A DNA stretch of 64,000 nt, from assembly GCA_951217055.1 (NCBI GenBank), contig OX578280.1, positions 16,717,394 through 16,781,393 on the forward strand. Reading direction: 5' to 3'. Of this stretch, positions 12,735-23,395 are shown one piece after another. The translations under genes were made by a program, and so were the position numbers. The notes below the pieces were generated by a model. That model was given only the letters and a program-made list of their open reading frames with translations. It searched no databases and was not told the DNA's origin. Position 1 is the stretch's first letter; every line of letters starts with the position of its first letter. The DNA comes from Gerris lacustris (lineage: Eukaryota; Arthropoda; Insecta; Hemiptera; Gerridae).

Positions 12735-13300
12735 CATTATTAGTTACATGCATGGGCATTCTTATTAGTTCGTAGAATATTTTCACATATTTTTGCACGT
12801 TTGAAAATTCCGATTTTCCCGCTAAGGTGAAATCATTTTAATGATAAATTTTGATGAAATGTTCAATAATAAATAAATATACCAACGAAAACTAATAAAT
12901 GCAAACCACTGGGCTAAGTAATTATGAAGTCTTATATGAGAAAGTTTGTCTGAGTTGTCTTTGACCGATTTTTTCTTATTATTTCAACGTGCTGAAAAAG
13001 CATGATTAGTTATCATAGGTTGTGAGATCGACTATTTTACTACTACCAGTACCTATATACTCCCACTCAAACAATAAATGTTATCATTAGTGAAAAAAAT
13101 GTGGCACCTAGCTGGAATCTAAGCCATAACTATTCATTTGTCAGGTTTTACAGTTCTATTTTCAGTGAATTACAAGTTAGCTAACCGAGTAGTACGAAGA
13201 CACGAAAACTAATAAATGGAAAACACATGGCTAAGTAATTATGAACTCGTATATGAGAAAGGTTGTCTGTTTTGTTTCGGACCGATTTTGTTTATTGGAA
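12735..13300 (+). repeat. Dispersed repeat family D (two partial copies)
   Basis: The block GGGCTAAGTAATTATGAA..ATGAGAAAGTTTGTCTG at about 12909-12955 recurs at about 13230-13272, and again at about 30810-30850. The upstream part (GATGAAATGTTCAATAATAA, about 12852) is also shared with about 30750. It is non-coding and its class is unknown. Confidence 0.6.
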
Positions 13301-13427
13301 CAAAATCAATATATATATATTTTTTTTATTAAAAACCGGGACATTTTGGCGTCCTGATTTTGTTTATTGGAACAAAATCAATATATATATTTTTTTTATT
13401 AAAAACCGGGACATTTTGGCGTCCCGA
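13284..13427. repeat. 72-bp tandem duplication
   Basis: A unit starting GATTTTGTTTATTGG at 13284 is repeated from 13356, ending in CGGGACATTTTGGCGTCC. Each unit begins with the small palindrome GATTTTGTTTATTGGAACAA / AAATC. Because the period is a multiple of three, a repetitive 60-codon frame results that should not be read as a gene. Confidence 0.85.
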
Positions 13428-13929
13428 AAAATTTCGGGATTCTAAATCCAAAACCACGACGTCTGGCAACCCTAGTTCACGATAGTGCTGCTCTCTGGCA
13501 ACTAACAAAAAGTGGAACTAATACAGGCTAAACAAGTCCAACCGACTTTCTTCTGACTTACCCAATTTATCTACCTCTGTTTTTTAATTATGACTTAATC
13601 TAACGTTTTATCTTTCTTTATTAAATGAAAATACAAAATACTTTCATAAGATATTATTATTAAATTTCCAATTAAATTCATGAAAAGTTTAATATAGGAG
13701 GATTTAGTCACATGATATAGCAAGAGTTTTAATAATTAATAAGCTAATAATACCTCAGTTAACGATGAACGTAATATAACAGAGCAGGTTACTTCTCTTG
13801 TTACTCGGTATTTAATAATAATTGCTGCAATTCTAGTCATGACAACATACCTGAAACACAAAGAAAACAGTCAAATTAGTTTAAAATACACATTTAAAAT
13901 TAATAATCTATTAGACAAGGTTTAGGGGT

Positions 13930-14700
13930 AAGTTATGGGATGGGTAAGAAAGTTTATTTGATTGATATATACAATTTGCACTTTGTTCGATTCATATACA
14001 TAATGTAGTTTGTCGATTCACATACAATTTGTAGTTTGTTTGATTCATATACAATCTGAAGTTTGTCCGATTCTTATACGATTTATAAATTCATATTCAA
14101 TTTGCACTTCGCTCGATTCATATGTACGATTTTTAGATTGACATTCAATTTGCACTTTGTTTGAGTCATATACGATTTGTTGTTTGTTCGATTGATTACA
14201 ATTTGCAGTTTGTTCGATTAATATAGTCCGACTTGTAGATAGATATTCAATTTGCACTCTCTTCGATTCATATACAATTTGTCGATTGATATACAATTTG
14301 CATTTTGTCCGATTCATATATGATTTGTAGATTGATATACAATTTGCACTGTGCTCGATTCTTAAAAGATTTGTAGATTGATATACAATTTGCACTATGT
14401 TCGATTCATATACGATTAGAGGAGGTTAGAGGTACACCATCTAGGATGGTTAGATACACCATCGATTCATATACGATTTGTAAATTGATATATAATTTGC
14501 ACTTTGTTGGATTCATATAGATTTGTAGTTTGTTCGATTGATTACGATTTGCAGTTTGTTCGATTAATTACAACGAGAATTTTGTTTCATAAGTTTTCTA
14601 GATGTCCCTATTTTATCAATGTTAATACTTTTGTTCAATTGATTACAATTTATAAATAGTTCGATTGATACAAAATTTCAATTTTCGTTTTGGTTTCAAA
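13930..14700. repeat. Degenerate minisatellite
   Basis: Many imperfect units built from TTCGATTCATATACRATTTG and GATTGATATACAATTTGCAC, with a short period of about 23-27 bp and a longer one of about 46-54 bp. An insertion-like segment lies at about 14415-14460. The 116-codon minus-strand frame at 14045-14395 is simply this repeat translated. Confidence 0.8.
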
Positions 14701-15340
14701 TTTTATCCTTGTTGGACATCATCTCTGTTGGGAACATCTTGGATAAAGCGAACAAGCTTAGATGATACTAGAATATTTCCAATGACACATCTCTATTCTA
14801 ATTTAAGCATATAATCTGTTGTTATCAAAACAGATTTTGACCTTTATAAGGTTACATTAATAGTGATGGTTGTAAAAGAGATGAAGTTATGTTATTTACG
14901 GATAAATTTATGTCAAAAAAGAGATAAACACTTTTTATGAATAAAAGGATTATTAATCAACAAAAAAGTCTCGACCTAATAGTTCATCGGTTATTTTCCA
15001 GTTTACTAATTGGTACATCACTTTACAATTAACAGGAACAAATTTACATTTCAATATCACCGACTAAATAAGTGATGACGTGGAAGGGGGTGTTAAGTAA
15101 TTTATTCCGACAAATGGAAATCATATATAACGTCCTAACTCTAACTCTAGAAGGAAAGGTATTCAGAGCATAAAGTAAATCACTTCAGTAATGTCGTTGA
15201 TTCACAGTAAAGTGTATGAACAATAAAGCGGTCATTTGGATCGGCTAAATGGTGAAACGAAATGTAAAGATACAAGAGTATCAATCAAATGAATCATACT
15301 AGCGAATAATATCTCTGTTGTCAAAAGTACCTAATTGAAC
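14700..15340. other. AT-rich DNA, no feature seen
   Basis: Nothing recognisable was found on either strand. Confidence 0.4.
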
Positions 15341-15678
15341 TGTTGATTGAACAAAATCAATATCATTATTGGAGCCAAGTTCCTTGTGATACGTTACAGC
15401 GTCTGGAGCCCGGGAGTGAATACGAAAAAACCACTGTCACATAACCGACCGTCACCAAACCAACTTTCACAAAACCGACCGTCACCAAACCAACTTTCAC
15501 AAAACCAACTTTCACAAAACCGACCGTCACGAAATCTACCCATGATGATAATTTGAGTAAAAGAGAACCGATTTAGTTTAAATTTAGTACACATGTTTAT
15601 TTTACCATTGTCCACGACATGATCGTTTGACAACTTTATCGACCCAAGCGTTTGCTCGCAACGCTCGCGTAAACGTAA

Positions 15679-15690
15679 ACCTTCAAATGT
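15679..15690. repeat. 12-bp target duplication of LINE (left)
   Basis: ACCTTCAAATGT, identical to 16179-16190. Confidence 0.85.
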
Positions 15691-16178
15691 TATTTTGTTT
15701 TTTTTTTCAACTTTTATTTGAAAACTGCAACTACATTACATAATTGCATAAATATCTAAGAATATGTGGCTTGAAGGAACATAATGTAAGAAACTATCCA
15801 GTGATAGCACTTACTGACTGACAGATTTTATTGTTAATAATATAAACTAAATAAATAAAATATAAAATATATTTCAGTTATCTAAGAGGTCTCGCGGCCA
15901 CTGCCTCTTCAGGCGTCTAGTCGGATTGTCAGGAATGGACCGGGAAAACAGACTGTGGACTAGTGGATTAGAATGGTCGGAAAGGGAATCGTGGAAGGAT
16001 TTGTATCTGGATATGGCTAATTCTCGGACAAAGGGTACTTTGAGGTCATTATGAAGGATAAAATTGTATACAAAGAAGGGAGCGTCAGCAATTTTTCTTA
16101 GGATTTTGGATTGGAGAGATTGAATGCGATTGGAATTGGAAGGCTTGGTGCAACCCCAGAACCAAACCCCAAACCCAG
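15691..16178 (-). mobile_element. 5'-truncated jockey-like LINE insertion
   Basis: A 488-bp insertion bounded by the perfect 12-bp duplication ACCTTCAAATGT and ending, on the minus strand, in an A-rich tail (complement of TATTTTGTTTTTTTTTTC at 15691). These are the hallmarks of target-primed reverse transcription. It splits MITE family A, so it inserted later. Confidence 0.85.
15874..16178 (-). pseudogene. Jockey-like RT C-terminal fragment (open frame)
   Basis: About 100 codons run open from the truncation point to a TGA at 15874-15876. Motifs are FWGCTKPSNSN (equivalent to YGIQLWGTASNSN of jockey/BS/X-element RTs), IQSLQSKILRKIADAPFFVYN, VPFVRELAISRY, HSNPLVHSL and RRLKRQWPRDLLDN at the end. 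The order and spacing match the region after the RT thumb in jockey-clade LINEs. RT catalytic motifs are absent because of the 5' truncation, so it is non-functional, but the undamaged frame implies a recent insertion. A related but older copy lies at 20440-21130. Confidence 0.85.
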
Positions 16179-16190
16179 ACCTTCAAATGT
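16179..16190. repeat. 12-bp target duplication of LINE (right)
   Basis: ACCTTCAAATGT, identical to 15679-15690. Confidence 0.85.
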
Positions 16191-16624
16191 AAAATTGGAA
16201 TTTTAGGTCGGGAAAAAATTCTAACTTTATCTATTCTTAAATAACTTTTTAAATAAATGTTTTTAGTAAAACCAACACCGACATAGCAAAAGTGATAAAG
16301 ATCGCTAAATTTATTAAAAAGGACCAAAAAATTTAAAATACAGAAAAACAACGTTTTTACCGATAGCTTATGTTCTAACGTACATCGCCTAAAGTACAAT
16401 TTAAACAGGCATGTCAAATTTTAACCTGATACAATCAGAAGTTTTTGCGTGGTGAAGTGATATATTTTATAATATTTTAAATTAGTAGGCCGGGTAGGTA
16501 GAAGTCCTATTTCCTACCAACTACAAACCTAATCTTTAACTATAAACTATAAACTCATCATGATTAACTTTTTCTCAATATTAAATACATATTTATTGCA
16601 AGACGCTCGCTTTAATGATAAAAC

Positions 16625-17370
16625 CAACACCGACACTGCCTTTGTTGCATTTTTATTGTTATAAAAAATAAAATGAAGGAGAAACACGGCCTATTTCGTA
16701 AGGTTGTAAATATATTTAATTTCCTATGTACTACTTTTACGTTCTCGTAAGTGTTTTTGTAAAAGTCAAAAATTGGTGAAGTACGAGCTCTCTATGTCAT
16801 TATTTTGTAGAAAGGATGTGAAAAAATTGTGATCAAAACAATCTTTCTTATTTTTAACAAAACAAAAAAAAAAAATCATAGCACTAGGCACATTAGCAAA
16901 TTACTACAATGAAAATTTTCTAAAGAAAAAGAAAAACTAATACGGTATACCGATACCAATAACTAAAAACTATTATTATAACCTTTTAGTTCAACTATAA
17001 CCTGACAATAACCTTCCGGCACAATACTTTTTCGTGGTTTTTAGCTTCTAGTCGTTCCTACCGGGTGTCCTGCGACACCACACGTATTTTTTTTCACTAA
17101 TCTTGTTCCTATTTGAGTTTATTTAATTTACATTACATGTAATTAAATTATATAACTGGTTAGCCTCTAGACATGGTCTCTTGAGGTCCACACTACAGTA
17201 ATCTATGATATTCTTAATAAGCATTCTTTATTTATTTGTATTTACATTATTGGTAAACACAAGAGCTAAAGCTTGATTGCATCTTTCAATGATTATAATA
17301 AGTACATAATTATTTTAATGCACGTATAGTGGATCCCCTTCAGGGTAAAAAAAAAATAAAATAAAATAAA
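16625..17370. other. AT-rich DNA, no gene seen
   Basis: No coding signal was recognised. A few family A-like words (AAAACCAACACCGACA at about 16620) spill over from the adjacent element. Confidence 0.4.
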
Positions 17371-17389
17371 AAAACGTTACATAAATGGC

Positions 17390-17421
17390 GACGTTTCGAC
17401 CTATCCGGTCATTATCAAGCC
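17390..17421 (-). ncRNA. Hammerhead-like / Penelope-type hairpin motif a
   Basis: The minus strand reads CTTGATAAT, then a GACC/GGTC hairpin, then GAAACGTCG. The layout (core, stem II, GAAA) resembles the hammerhead motifs known from Penelope-like retroelements, but the core is TTGATAATGA rather than CTGANGA and stem I was not identified. It may be a degenerate ribozyme or an element-end hairpin. Confidence 0.35.
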
Positions 17422-17946
17422 TGAATCCATATGTTTATTTAAGCATTACATAAAATAATAAATATACCATTGCACTTGTATTAATATGAGGAAACAAAAC
17501 AGCAACTGTAGCTTAACTATATTATAATATCCCTGAAATATCAGATAAAATACAATATTGCCCATTAAAATGTATTATTTTATTTCTAAATAAACCTTTA
17601 GAGTATAATATACTAAACAGGAAAATAAAATTCATTTCAATTTTTAAAAATAAATAAATAAAACTAAAAGCATTTAATGTAAATAAAATATTAAATTAAA
17701 TAACGTTATATTCAAATCGATATTCTATTTAATTTAATGTGAAGTTCATTATTAATAAGGGAAGTCTTCAAAGATTTCCAACGAAATAATTCGTTAGAAG
17801 CAAGGGGGAAAAAAACATCAAACGAATCAGAATAGAACACCTTCTCATGCCTTTTAATATTAATGATTTTTGATGAAATAATAAAAAATAAAAAAGCGAG
17901 AAGAATATTTTAATTGAGTTAACTCAAGCAGATTGGAAGGTGTTTA

Positions 17947-17950
<4 letters not shown>

Positions 17951-18028
<78 letters not shown>
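17951..18028. repeat. (AT)n microsatellite
   Basis: AT array immediately left of the mariner-type element at 18037, consistent with TA-targeted insertion into AT repeats. Confidence 0.95.
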
Positions 18029-18029
<1 letters not shown>

Positions 18030-18036
18030 ATATATA

Positions 18037-18606
18037 CAGGGTGGAGCGCGGCAGACGTATGAATTTGAAAATGTAATAAAACACAGAATGTTACAAAATA
18101 ATTATTTTTAAAATTTTTTCCTGATTTAATAACATGGGAAATTTAAATTTACCTAGATTTAAACAAAGTATCGGATAAGTGGTTCCCCTCACACTCCAAA
18201 CACTGATTAAGCCGTTTTTCGAAGTTTTAGTGCACTCTTTCGAGCATTTCCACAGGAATTTCGGCAATTTTGGCTCGAATGTTGTTCTTGAGGGCTTCCA
18301 GGATTCTGGGACGATCGCTGTACACCAAGGATTTAAGGTATCCCCACAGAAAAAAATCACAAGGAGCCAAATCAGGCGATCTAGCTGGCCAGTTTAAATT
18401 GCTTCTTAAAGAGATGAGACGCCCGGGAAATCTGTCTTGCAAAAAGTTTACGCAAACCTGTGTGGACTGTGGCCCCGTCCTGCTGAAACGTGGAACATAA
18501 ACTTCCCGTCCCCCTCTTTCAAACGACCCTATTCTCAACCGTCTAGGACCAATAGGAAGGGAGCAATCCCCTCTTCAAATGCATACGTCTGCCGCGCTCC
18601 ACCCTG
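18037..18606. mobile_element. Tc1/mariner deletion derivative, 570 bp
   Basis: The ends are a perfect 25-bp inverted repeat (18037-18061 against 18582-18606, beginning CAGGGTGGAGCGCGGCAGAC), with further imperfect pairing (ATTTGAA). TA dinucleotides flank both ends (18035-18036 and 18607-18608), as expected for Tc1/mariner. The interior retains the C-terminal part of a transposase on the minus strand (18091-18530). The intact ends mean it could be moved in trans by a related transposase. Confidence 0.92.
18150..18530 (-). pseudogene. Tc1/mariner transposase, C-terminal part, frameshifted
   Basis: Minus strand: FQQDGATVHT (second catalytic Asp, about 18495-18465) lies in one frame. After a frameshift near 18450 come FLQDRFPGRLIS, WPARSPDLAPCDFFLWGYLK (third catalytic Asp, about 18395-18335), and IRAKIAEIPVEMLERV (about 18262-18230). 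An in-frame TAA follows near 18229, after which NFEKRLNQCLECEGNHLSD continues. These are canonical blocks of insect Tc1/mariner-type transposases. The N-terminal DNA-binding domains and first catalytic Asp are missing, so the gene is an internal-deletion remnant. Confidence 0.9.
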
Positions 18607-18928
18607 TATATACATATATAATATATGTATGTGTGTATTTAAATAAAATATTGAATAAAGTCGTAGTTTTTGTTCAATTAATAAAGTAAAATAAAATAAA
18701 AAGATATTTATGAAACGCAATAATTGATTGCGCAATTTGTTATGTTAATGGTATTTAAAATATCTGTTACTTAAATAACTGAATCACAAAGTTGGTTATT
18801 ACACCGGAACAAAACACAGAATAAAACTTTAATTTTTAATAACTTAATAATTAAAGCAAAAGCTAAAACGAAGAGAGAAAAAATCATATAAAGCTCAGAT
18901 AAAAATATTCCCCATCTTAGTAGATTAT

Positions 18929-19170
18929 ATGGTGTATTGAAAACGATCTCATCACGGTAACTGTTTTTCAACTGATTGAAACCAGCTGATTTTTTACACA
19001 AGATAATTACGATTGCTTTCCAAGAAGGTTATGCTTGTACGGTCAATGTGCCAGGTTACCCAGAGGAAAAACATAAAATTACGGTACAACTTACGGTACA
19101 GTATAACAAGATTGTGGAGTATCGACCTTGAGATGAACTAGAGTATCTACGTTTCTATGGTGTATTGAAA
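18929..19170 (+). repeat. Dispersed repeat family B, copy 2
   Basis: Landmarks are TATGGTGTATTGAAAACGA (repeated directly at 18929 and about 19157), CAGCTGATTTTTTACAC and AAGAAGGTTATGCTTGTACG. It is homologous to 803-1080 (inverted) and 21160-21415. Confidence 0.65.
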
Positions 19171-19666
19171 ACGACCTCATCAATATGGTTACTGTTTTCA
19201 ACTAAAGTCCGTTTAGATGACCGTATAGAGTTGGTATATTTAAGAATATTTGGATACCGTTTTGGTAAATATGCACTTGAACGCCCATTTATTTATAATT
19301 GCCCGATTGACTTTGGGCTTTTTTTAACTGTTCCTTTTTACAATTTAACAACTTTTAACCTGGCACCGTTTCGGTAAAGTAAATAGTTCTTTAAAAAATA
19401 TATACAAAATATCCACTCATGTACATAGGGGAAATGTTGGAACCCAGGGGGTTTTTAAGGGTGGGTGATTCACTCAGGAGCAATCCAATTCCAAGGTTTT
19501 TAGCTATAAAAACCTTGGAATTAGATGTACACATACAAAACCACACGAAAATCTCCATTAAATATTATGTTTTAGTTGAAAGGTGATCCCTCAATAAGTA
19601 TGTAGTTGATAGTGGGTCAAAAGGGATGTATAAAAAACAAACTCTCCTATCTCATTTTCCTTGCTA

Positions 19667-19699
19667 TATTTCGACTCTTACTTGAGTCATTATCAAGCA
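19667..19699 (-). ncRNA. Hammerhead-like / Penelope-type hairpin motif b
   Basis: The minus strand reads CTTGATAAT, then a GACTC/GAGTC hairpin, then GAAATA. It has the same layout as the motif at 17390-17421 but with a different, compensating stem, which hints at a structured RNA. The core differs from a strict hammerhead consensus. Confidence 0.35.
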
Positions 19700-19905
19700 T
19701 CTATAACACAAAAAAAACCACAACAATATCAACCATTTTATTTATCTGAGTAATCTCTATACTACTCTTTCCGATTAATAATGATAATCAATTGGAAAAC
19801 ATTTTAGAAAATCACAACTCTTACCATTTATATTACATATTACTCTACATAATTTGATTGTAAGCTCTTTAATCTTCCAAAAAACTTTCTCTCTCTTTTT
19901 TTTTA

Positions 19906-20370
19906 GGGAGCCAGGGTAGCCGAGCGCTCGCTTAGCTATCACTAAGTCGAGGCAACTCGAGGTCGTGGGTTCGATCCCGTGCCATGATACTCTGAATTGC
20001 ATCAATGAATCGCGGACGGTGCAGGGCGAGGGACACCCTTTATGGGGACTCTTCCACCACTCTCTGATGTGGATCCGATCCGTGTCATGATGATGTGATT
20101 TGTATCTATGGTTTGAGGACGGAGCAGGGCGAGGGACACCCTTTATGGGGACTCTTCCCCCACGCTTTGACGCACGCTTATATAGCTTACTAATGACCAC
20201 ACCATACTCGCTTCGGCGGTACAATGTACAAATGTATGATGTGTGAAGTGGCTGGAACTCTCCACCACGGGGCGTAAAAAGGGCCTAAGTGATGGCCTAA
20301 TTGCAAGGTTCGAACAAGTGGTTCGTCCTACCCGTTCTAGTAGGAAGTACTAGACTACTACTACTACTAC
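19906..20370 (+). mobile_element. tRNA-derived SINE, copy 1
   Basis: The head carries Pol III boxes: an A-box-like TAGCCGAGCGCTCG at 19917-19930 and a B box GGTTCGATCCC at 19968-19978. The body contains a duplicated block (GCAGGGCGAGGGACACCC at about 20022 and 20120), GCTTCGGCGGTACAATGTAC, CCACGGGGCG and GGTTCGAACAAGTGG, and it ends near TACTACTACTACTACT. Related copies are at 44931-45090 (minus) and 61296-61647 (minus). The 149-codon minus-strand frame across it is an artefact. The head does not fold as a functional tRNA. Confidence 0.8.
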
Positions 20371-20439
20371 TTCTCTCTCTTTTTGTGTTGATTCATAAGC
20401 TGTTTGATATTATAAAAACCACCAAAAAGAAGAAAAAGA

Positions 20440-21130
20440 TTTGATACATCTCTACGACAGCAATATAAAACAACTGGAAGAATTTGATGCGGTAAGAGTT
20501 AAAACGATTGGTGCAGCCCCATAGTTCGATGCCATATGTCCTTGCAGGTTTGAGACTTTGTTGTATATGAGTATTTTGTTATGTCTGTTGGGTTTGGATT
20601 TTTTGTTGAGGTGTCTATAGCGTGTGTTGATGCGTTTGCGTACCATTGATTTGTGGCGTGCCCATGTGAGTCTACGTATAAGCCATGTGAGTCTACGTCA
20701 AGGTATAAGCCAAGGTAGTGAACACTTTTACTCTCGTTTATTTTTATTCTCCGTTTGTTTAGCAATATTTCAAGAATATAGAGGTGTTCTTGAATAAGAT
20801 CAGACGCAATGAGAGAATTTTTATGGGTGGAGTGGAGAGTATTCCATTTACCGTCTGCAAAGGAAGCAAGGATGGTGGAAGGGTGTTGAGGGATATCATG
20901 GGTAAAAATATTATATAAGAAGGGAGCAAGGATGCTACCTTGGGGTACCCCTGCATTTATAGGGAAAATTGAAGATGTTAAGGAATTATAGGAAACATGG
21001 TAAAAAAGGTTTACTAAATATGATTTAAGGAGGAGGTAATAGGTAAAATGGAGGATACCCTTGAGTTTCCAGAGTAAGCCAGCGTGCCAGACCCTGTCAA
21101 AAGCTTGAGCTTCATCCAGGAAGACAGTTT
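20440..21130 (-). pseudogene. Broken jockey-clade LINE reverse transcriptase
   Basis: Minus-strand motifs in order: VFLDEAQAFDRVWHAGLLWK (RT block with the first catalytic Asp, about 21128-21070); AGVPQGSILAPFLYNIFTHD (about 20960-20900); SFADGK, where the catalytic FADD has become FAD-G (about 20860); INESKSVHYLG (about 20740-20710); a DVDSHG duplication (about 20690); YRHLNKKSKPN and KILIYNKV (about 20630-20570); and GIELWGCTNRFNSYRI (about 20540-20495). Loss of the second catalytic Asp and at least two frameshifts make it non-functional. Endonuclease and ORF1 are missing. It is related to the younger fragment at 15874-16178. Confidence 0.88.
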
Positions 21131-21159
21131 AGAAAGAAACTGTTCCGACGTTATTAGAA

Positions 21160-21415
21160 AGTAGTTTATTTTTACATTTGATAACTTTGAAGGCTGTCAA
21201 AGAAGGTTATGTTTGTACGGTCGATGGGTCAGGTTACCCGAAGGAAAAGCATAAAACTGCGCATGCCTTAATACCATCTCAATACAGTAAGGTGTTTATA
21301 TGAAACTGAAGATGAGTTCAATACGAAACAATACCAGATTTTGGAGAATCGACCTTGAGATAAACTGGATTAAATACGGTGTTTTCATGGAGAGATACCG
21401 TATTCAGATAGTTTT
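21160..21415 (+). repeat. Dispersed repeat family B, copy 3
   Basis: Contains AAGAAGGTTATGTTTGTACG, ACTGCGCATGCCTTAAT, CAATACAGTAAGGTGTTTA and CGACCTTGAGATAAACT. All are shared with 803-1080 (inverted), and the last also with copy 2. Confidence 0.65.
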
Positions 21416-21421
21416 TTTATT

Positions 21422-22116
21422 AGGGTCCGTAGGCAAAACCAAGGACCCTTATATTTTCCTGCGTGTGTCTGTCCGTCCGTCCTCTCGCGTGCTCCTCTCA
21501 CGGCTACACCTTGAGTCCGATCACTTTGAAATTTGGCATGTATGTGTCTTGTACCTGCCCACATATTTTAAAAATATAGCGACTTAAAAAAAAAAAATTA
21601 TAAAAAAAAAATTAGGGTAAAAAAACTTAAGGGTTAACATTTTTTTATTTTTTTTCGACACCGTGAGGGGTATCATATGAAAGGGTACGTCGAGCTGATT
21701 ACAAAAATATATAATTCTTTGGTAATAACTTTGATAGGGCGAGCGTAGGCAAGTTTGAATTGGGTGTGAAACGTGTCCCCCCCCCCCCCCTCTATCTTGC
21801 TTATGTGAAGTGCAAAAAATATGAAAAAATTCCTGAACATTCTTCGACGAAAAGTAAAGATACCACTTTTTGGAAATTTCGAAAAAAATATTATTTTATT
21901 TTTTATTGACAAAATACGTTTTTTTATAATTATGGTCTTTTCGATGTATTTATATGGTTGCAGTCCGGTTCAGTGGCAAAAAAAATACTTTATCAGAGTG
22001 TGTTTTGAGAATATCAGACCCTTAGAATGGTTCAAAGTAAGCTTTTTAGCATTTAAAAAAAAACACTGTTTACACACTTTACAGTTAAACACTATATAGT
22101 GTGGCCTACGGACCCT
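21422..22116. mobile_element. TIR element with AGGGTCCGTAGGC ends, 695 bp
   Basis: The left end AGGGTCCGTAGGC is mirrored by GCCTACGGACCCT at the right. The interior starts with a CTGTCCGTCCGTC tract and holds poly-C at about 21779-21790. The organisation (AGGGTYYCGT-type ends, CTGTCCGTC tract near the left) parallels the element at 48910-49610. No target duplication was seen and there is no transposase frame. Confidence 0.75.
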
Positions 22117-22119
22117 CGC

Positions 22120-22639
22120 TGTGTGCTGACTAGCACACACTTGACCTGTTTATTTATATATATAAACTGTAAACGTTGCTACTAAATTAAAATATTTACG
22201 AATCTCCCCACATATTACGTTTTAAATCCTCGTCATTTAGTAATAATTCAAACAAAACAATAATAAATTTATAATAATACACATCCATAAAACGTATATT
22301 ATAAAATAAACGTCGACCGCAATGCGGTTGTCGGTGGCATTCTACTAGGAAGATAGAGCGAGCCAGTGTAGCCCAAGCTATGATTGAGTAGGAGCCTAGC
22401 GTTGTCATATCCCTTGCTGATATATTGGTGCCTGTAACAAGTGACTCTTGGAACAACTTGCTAGGTAGCGAAGGGGGAGACGCTATTATTACAACATGAA
22501 CGTCAAGCGCCAATATAGAACCACCCTCCCTTTTAAAAAAAACCTTCATATAGCATCAACTCCACGGCACACAATAACTCACCTGTCATAGCATTTTTTC
22601 TTTTAGCGACGTTAAAACAAAAATACACTCAACTATATC

Positions 22640-22640
<1 letters not shown>
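22120..22640. other. Unassigned, includes 117-codon minus frame
   Basis: A minus-strand frame at 22196-22549 covers a somewhat GC-richer patch (22310-22540). I recognise no domain. Its C-terminal half runs through AT-rich sequence with atypical composition for a protein, so it is not called as a gene. Confidence 0.3.

Positions 22641-22642
<2 letters not shown>

Positions 22643-22718
<76 letters not shown>
22643..22718. repeat. (AT)n microsatellite
   Basis: AT dinucleotide array of about 76 bp. Confidence 0.95.
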
Positions 22719-22724
<6 letters not shown>

Positions 22725-22907
22725 TACGTGGACATAACACATCAAAAACATACGAAAAGAGAGAAGAAAATATTTTAGCCTTTATATCAATTTTAAATAT
22801 GTTGTTAAAAGCAAAGCTGTGTATCACTAGGGTTTTACTATAAATCAAAAGATTTTTTTTTTAATAATACGAAGGAATTCATTTTAAATAAAGCGTTTAT
22901 TAATTAG

Positions 22908-23395
22908 AATAAAAGAAAGACATTTCTCTACTAAAATGAGCTTTTAATGAAGAGATTTTATTGCTAATCAAGTAAGTCCACTACTCATCTAGAAAAACGT
23001 TTAAATTATATTAGGAATAAAGAGAGACGTTTCTCCACTAAAATTAACTTTTAATAAAGAGATTTTATTCCTAATCAAGTGACTCCACTGCATCTAGAAG
23101 AACTGCTGAATAAAGAGAGACGACTCTCCACTAAAATTAACTTTTAGTGGAAAGATTTTATTGCTAATCAAGTGACTCCACTGCATCTAGAAGAACTGTT
23201 GAATATAGAGAGACGTCTCTCCACTAAAATTAATTTTTAGTGGAAAGATTTTATTGCTAATCAAGTGACTCCACTGCATCTAGAAGAACTGTTGAATAAA
23301 GAGAGACGTCTCTCTACTAAATTAAATTTAATATATACATTTTATTCCTAATCAAGTGAGTCCTGCTCATCTAGAAAGACTGTTGAACAAATCTC
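22908..23395. repeat. 93-bp minisatellite, five units
   Basis: Units start at 22908 (longer, about 108 bp), 23016, 23109, 23202 and 23295, giving an exact 93-bp period for the last steps. Each unit contains AAAGAGAGACG, a short palindrome CCACTAAAA..TTTTAGTGG, and AATCAAGTGACTCCACTGCA. The last unit is diverged. Confidence 0.93.

Larger units (their letters stand above)
15395..16621 (-). mobile_element. MITE family A, copy 1, interrupted by a LINE
   Basis: Minus-strand copy of a dispersed non-coding element also seen at 24463-25195, 29825-30015, 32454-32960, 52551-53262 and 63490-64000. Landmarks are an outer end ATCATTAAAGCGAGC (complement at about 16607-16621), CTACCTACCCGGCCTACTAA, AAACGTTTAG-type blocks, CCCGACCTAAAATTCCA, and the tail CTCCCGGGCTCCAGACGCTG (complement at about 15400). 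The tail contains a small 28-bp minisatellite (15430-15530). A LINE insertion occupies 15691-16178. Confidence 0.75.

Noticed and set aside
14045..14395. 116-codon minus-strand frame rich in Tyr/Asn/Ile
   Set aside because: It is a translation of the degenerate minisatellite; the residue pattern follows the DNA repeat.
15347..15633. Overlapping frames on both strands with NQLSQNRPSP- or ESWFGDGRFC-like repeats
   Set aside because: They are produced by the 28-bp tandem words in the family A tail, present in non-coding copies elsewhere.
19917..19978. Possible functional tRNA gene
   Set aside because: A and B boxes are present, but no acceptor stem or proper cloverleaf can be formed, and the unit continues into a SINE body. 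The same was concluded at 44997, 61563 and 41347.
19775..20224. 149-codon minus-strand frame
   Set aside because: It runs antisense through the tRNA-derived SINE; related SINE copies do not keep it open.
22196..22549. 117-codon minus-strand frame
   Set aside because: No domain, and half of it lies in AT-rich sequence. Left as unassigned.
22908..23395. Regular repeats considered as a CRISPR array
   Set aside because: Units are contiguous 93-bp tandem copies with no unique spacers, in a eukaryotic context. The same reasoning excludes 32541-32740 and 34882-35001.
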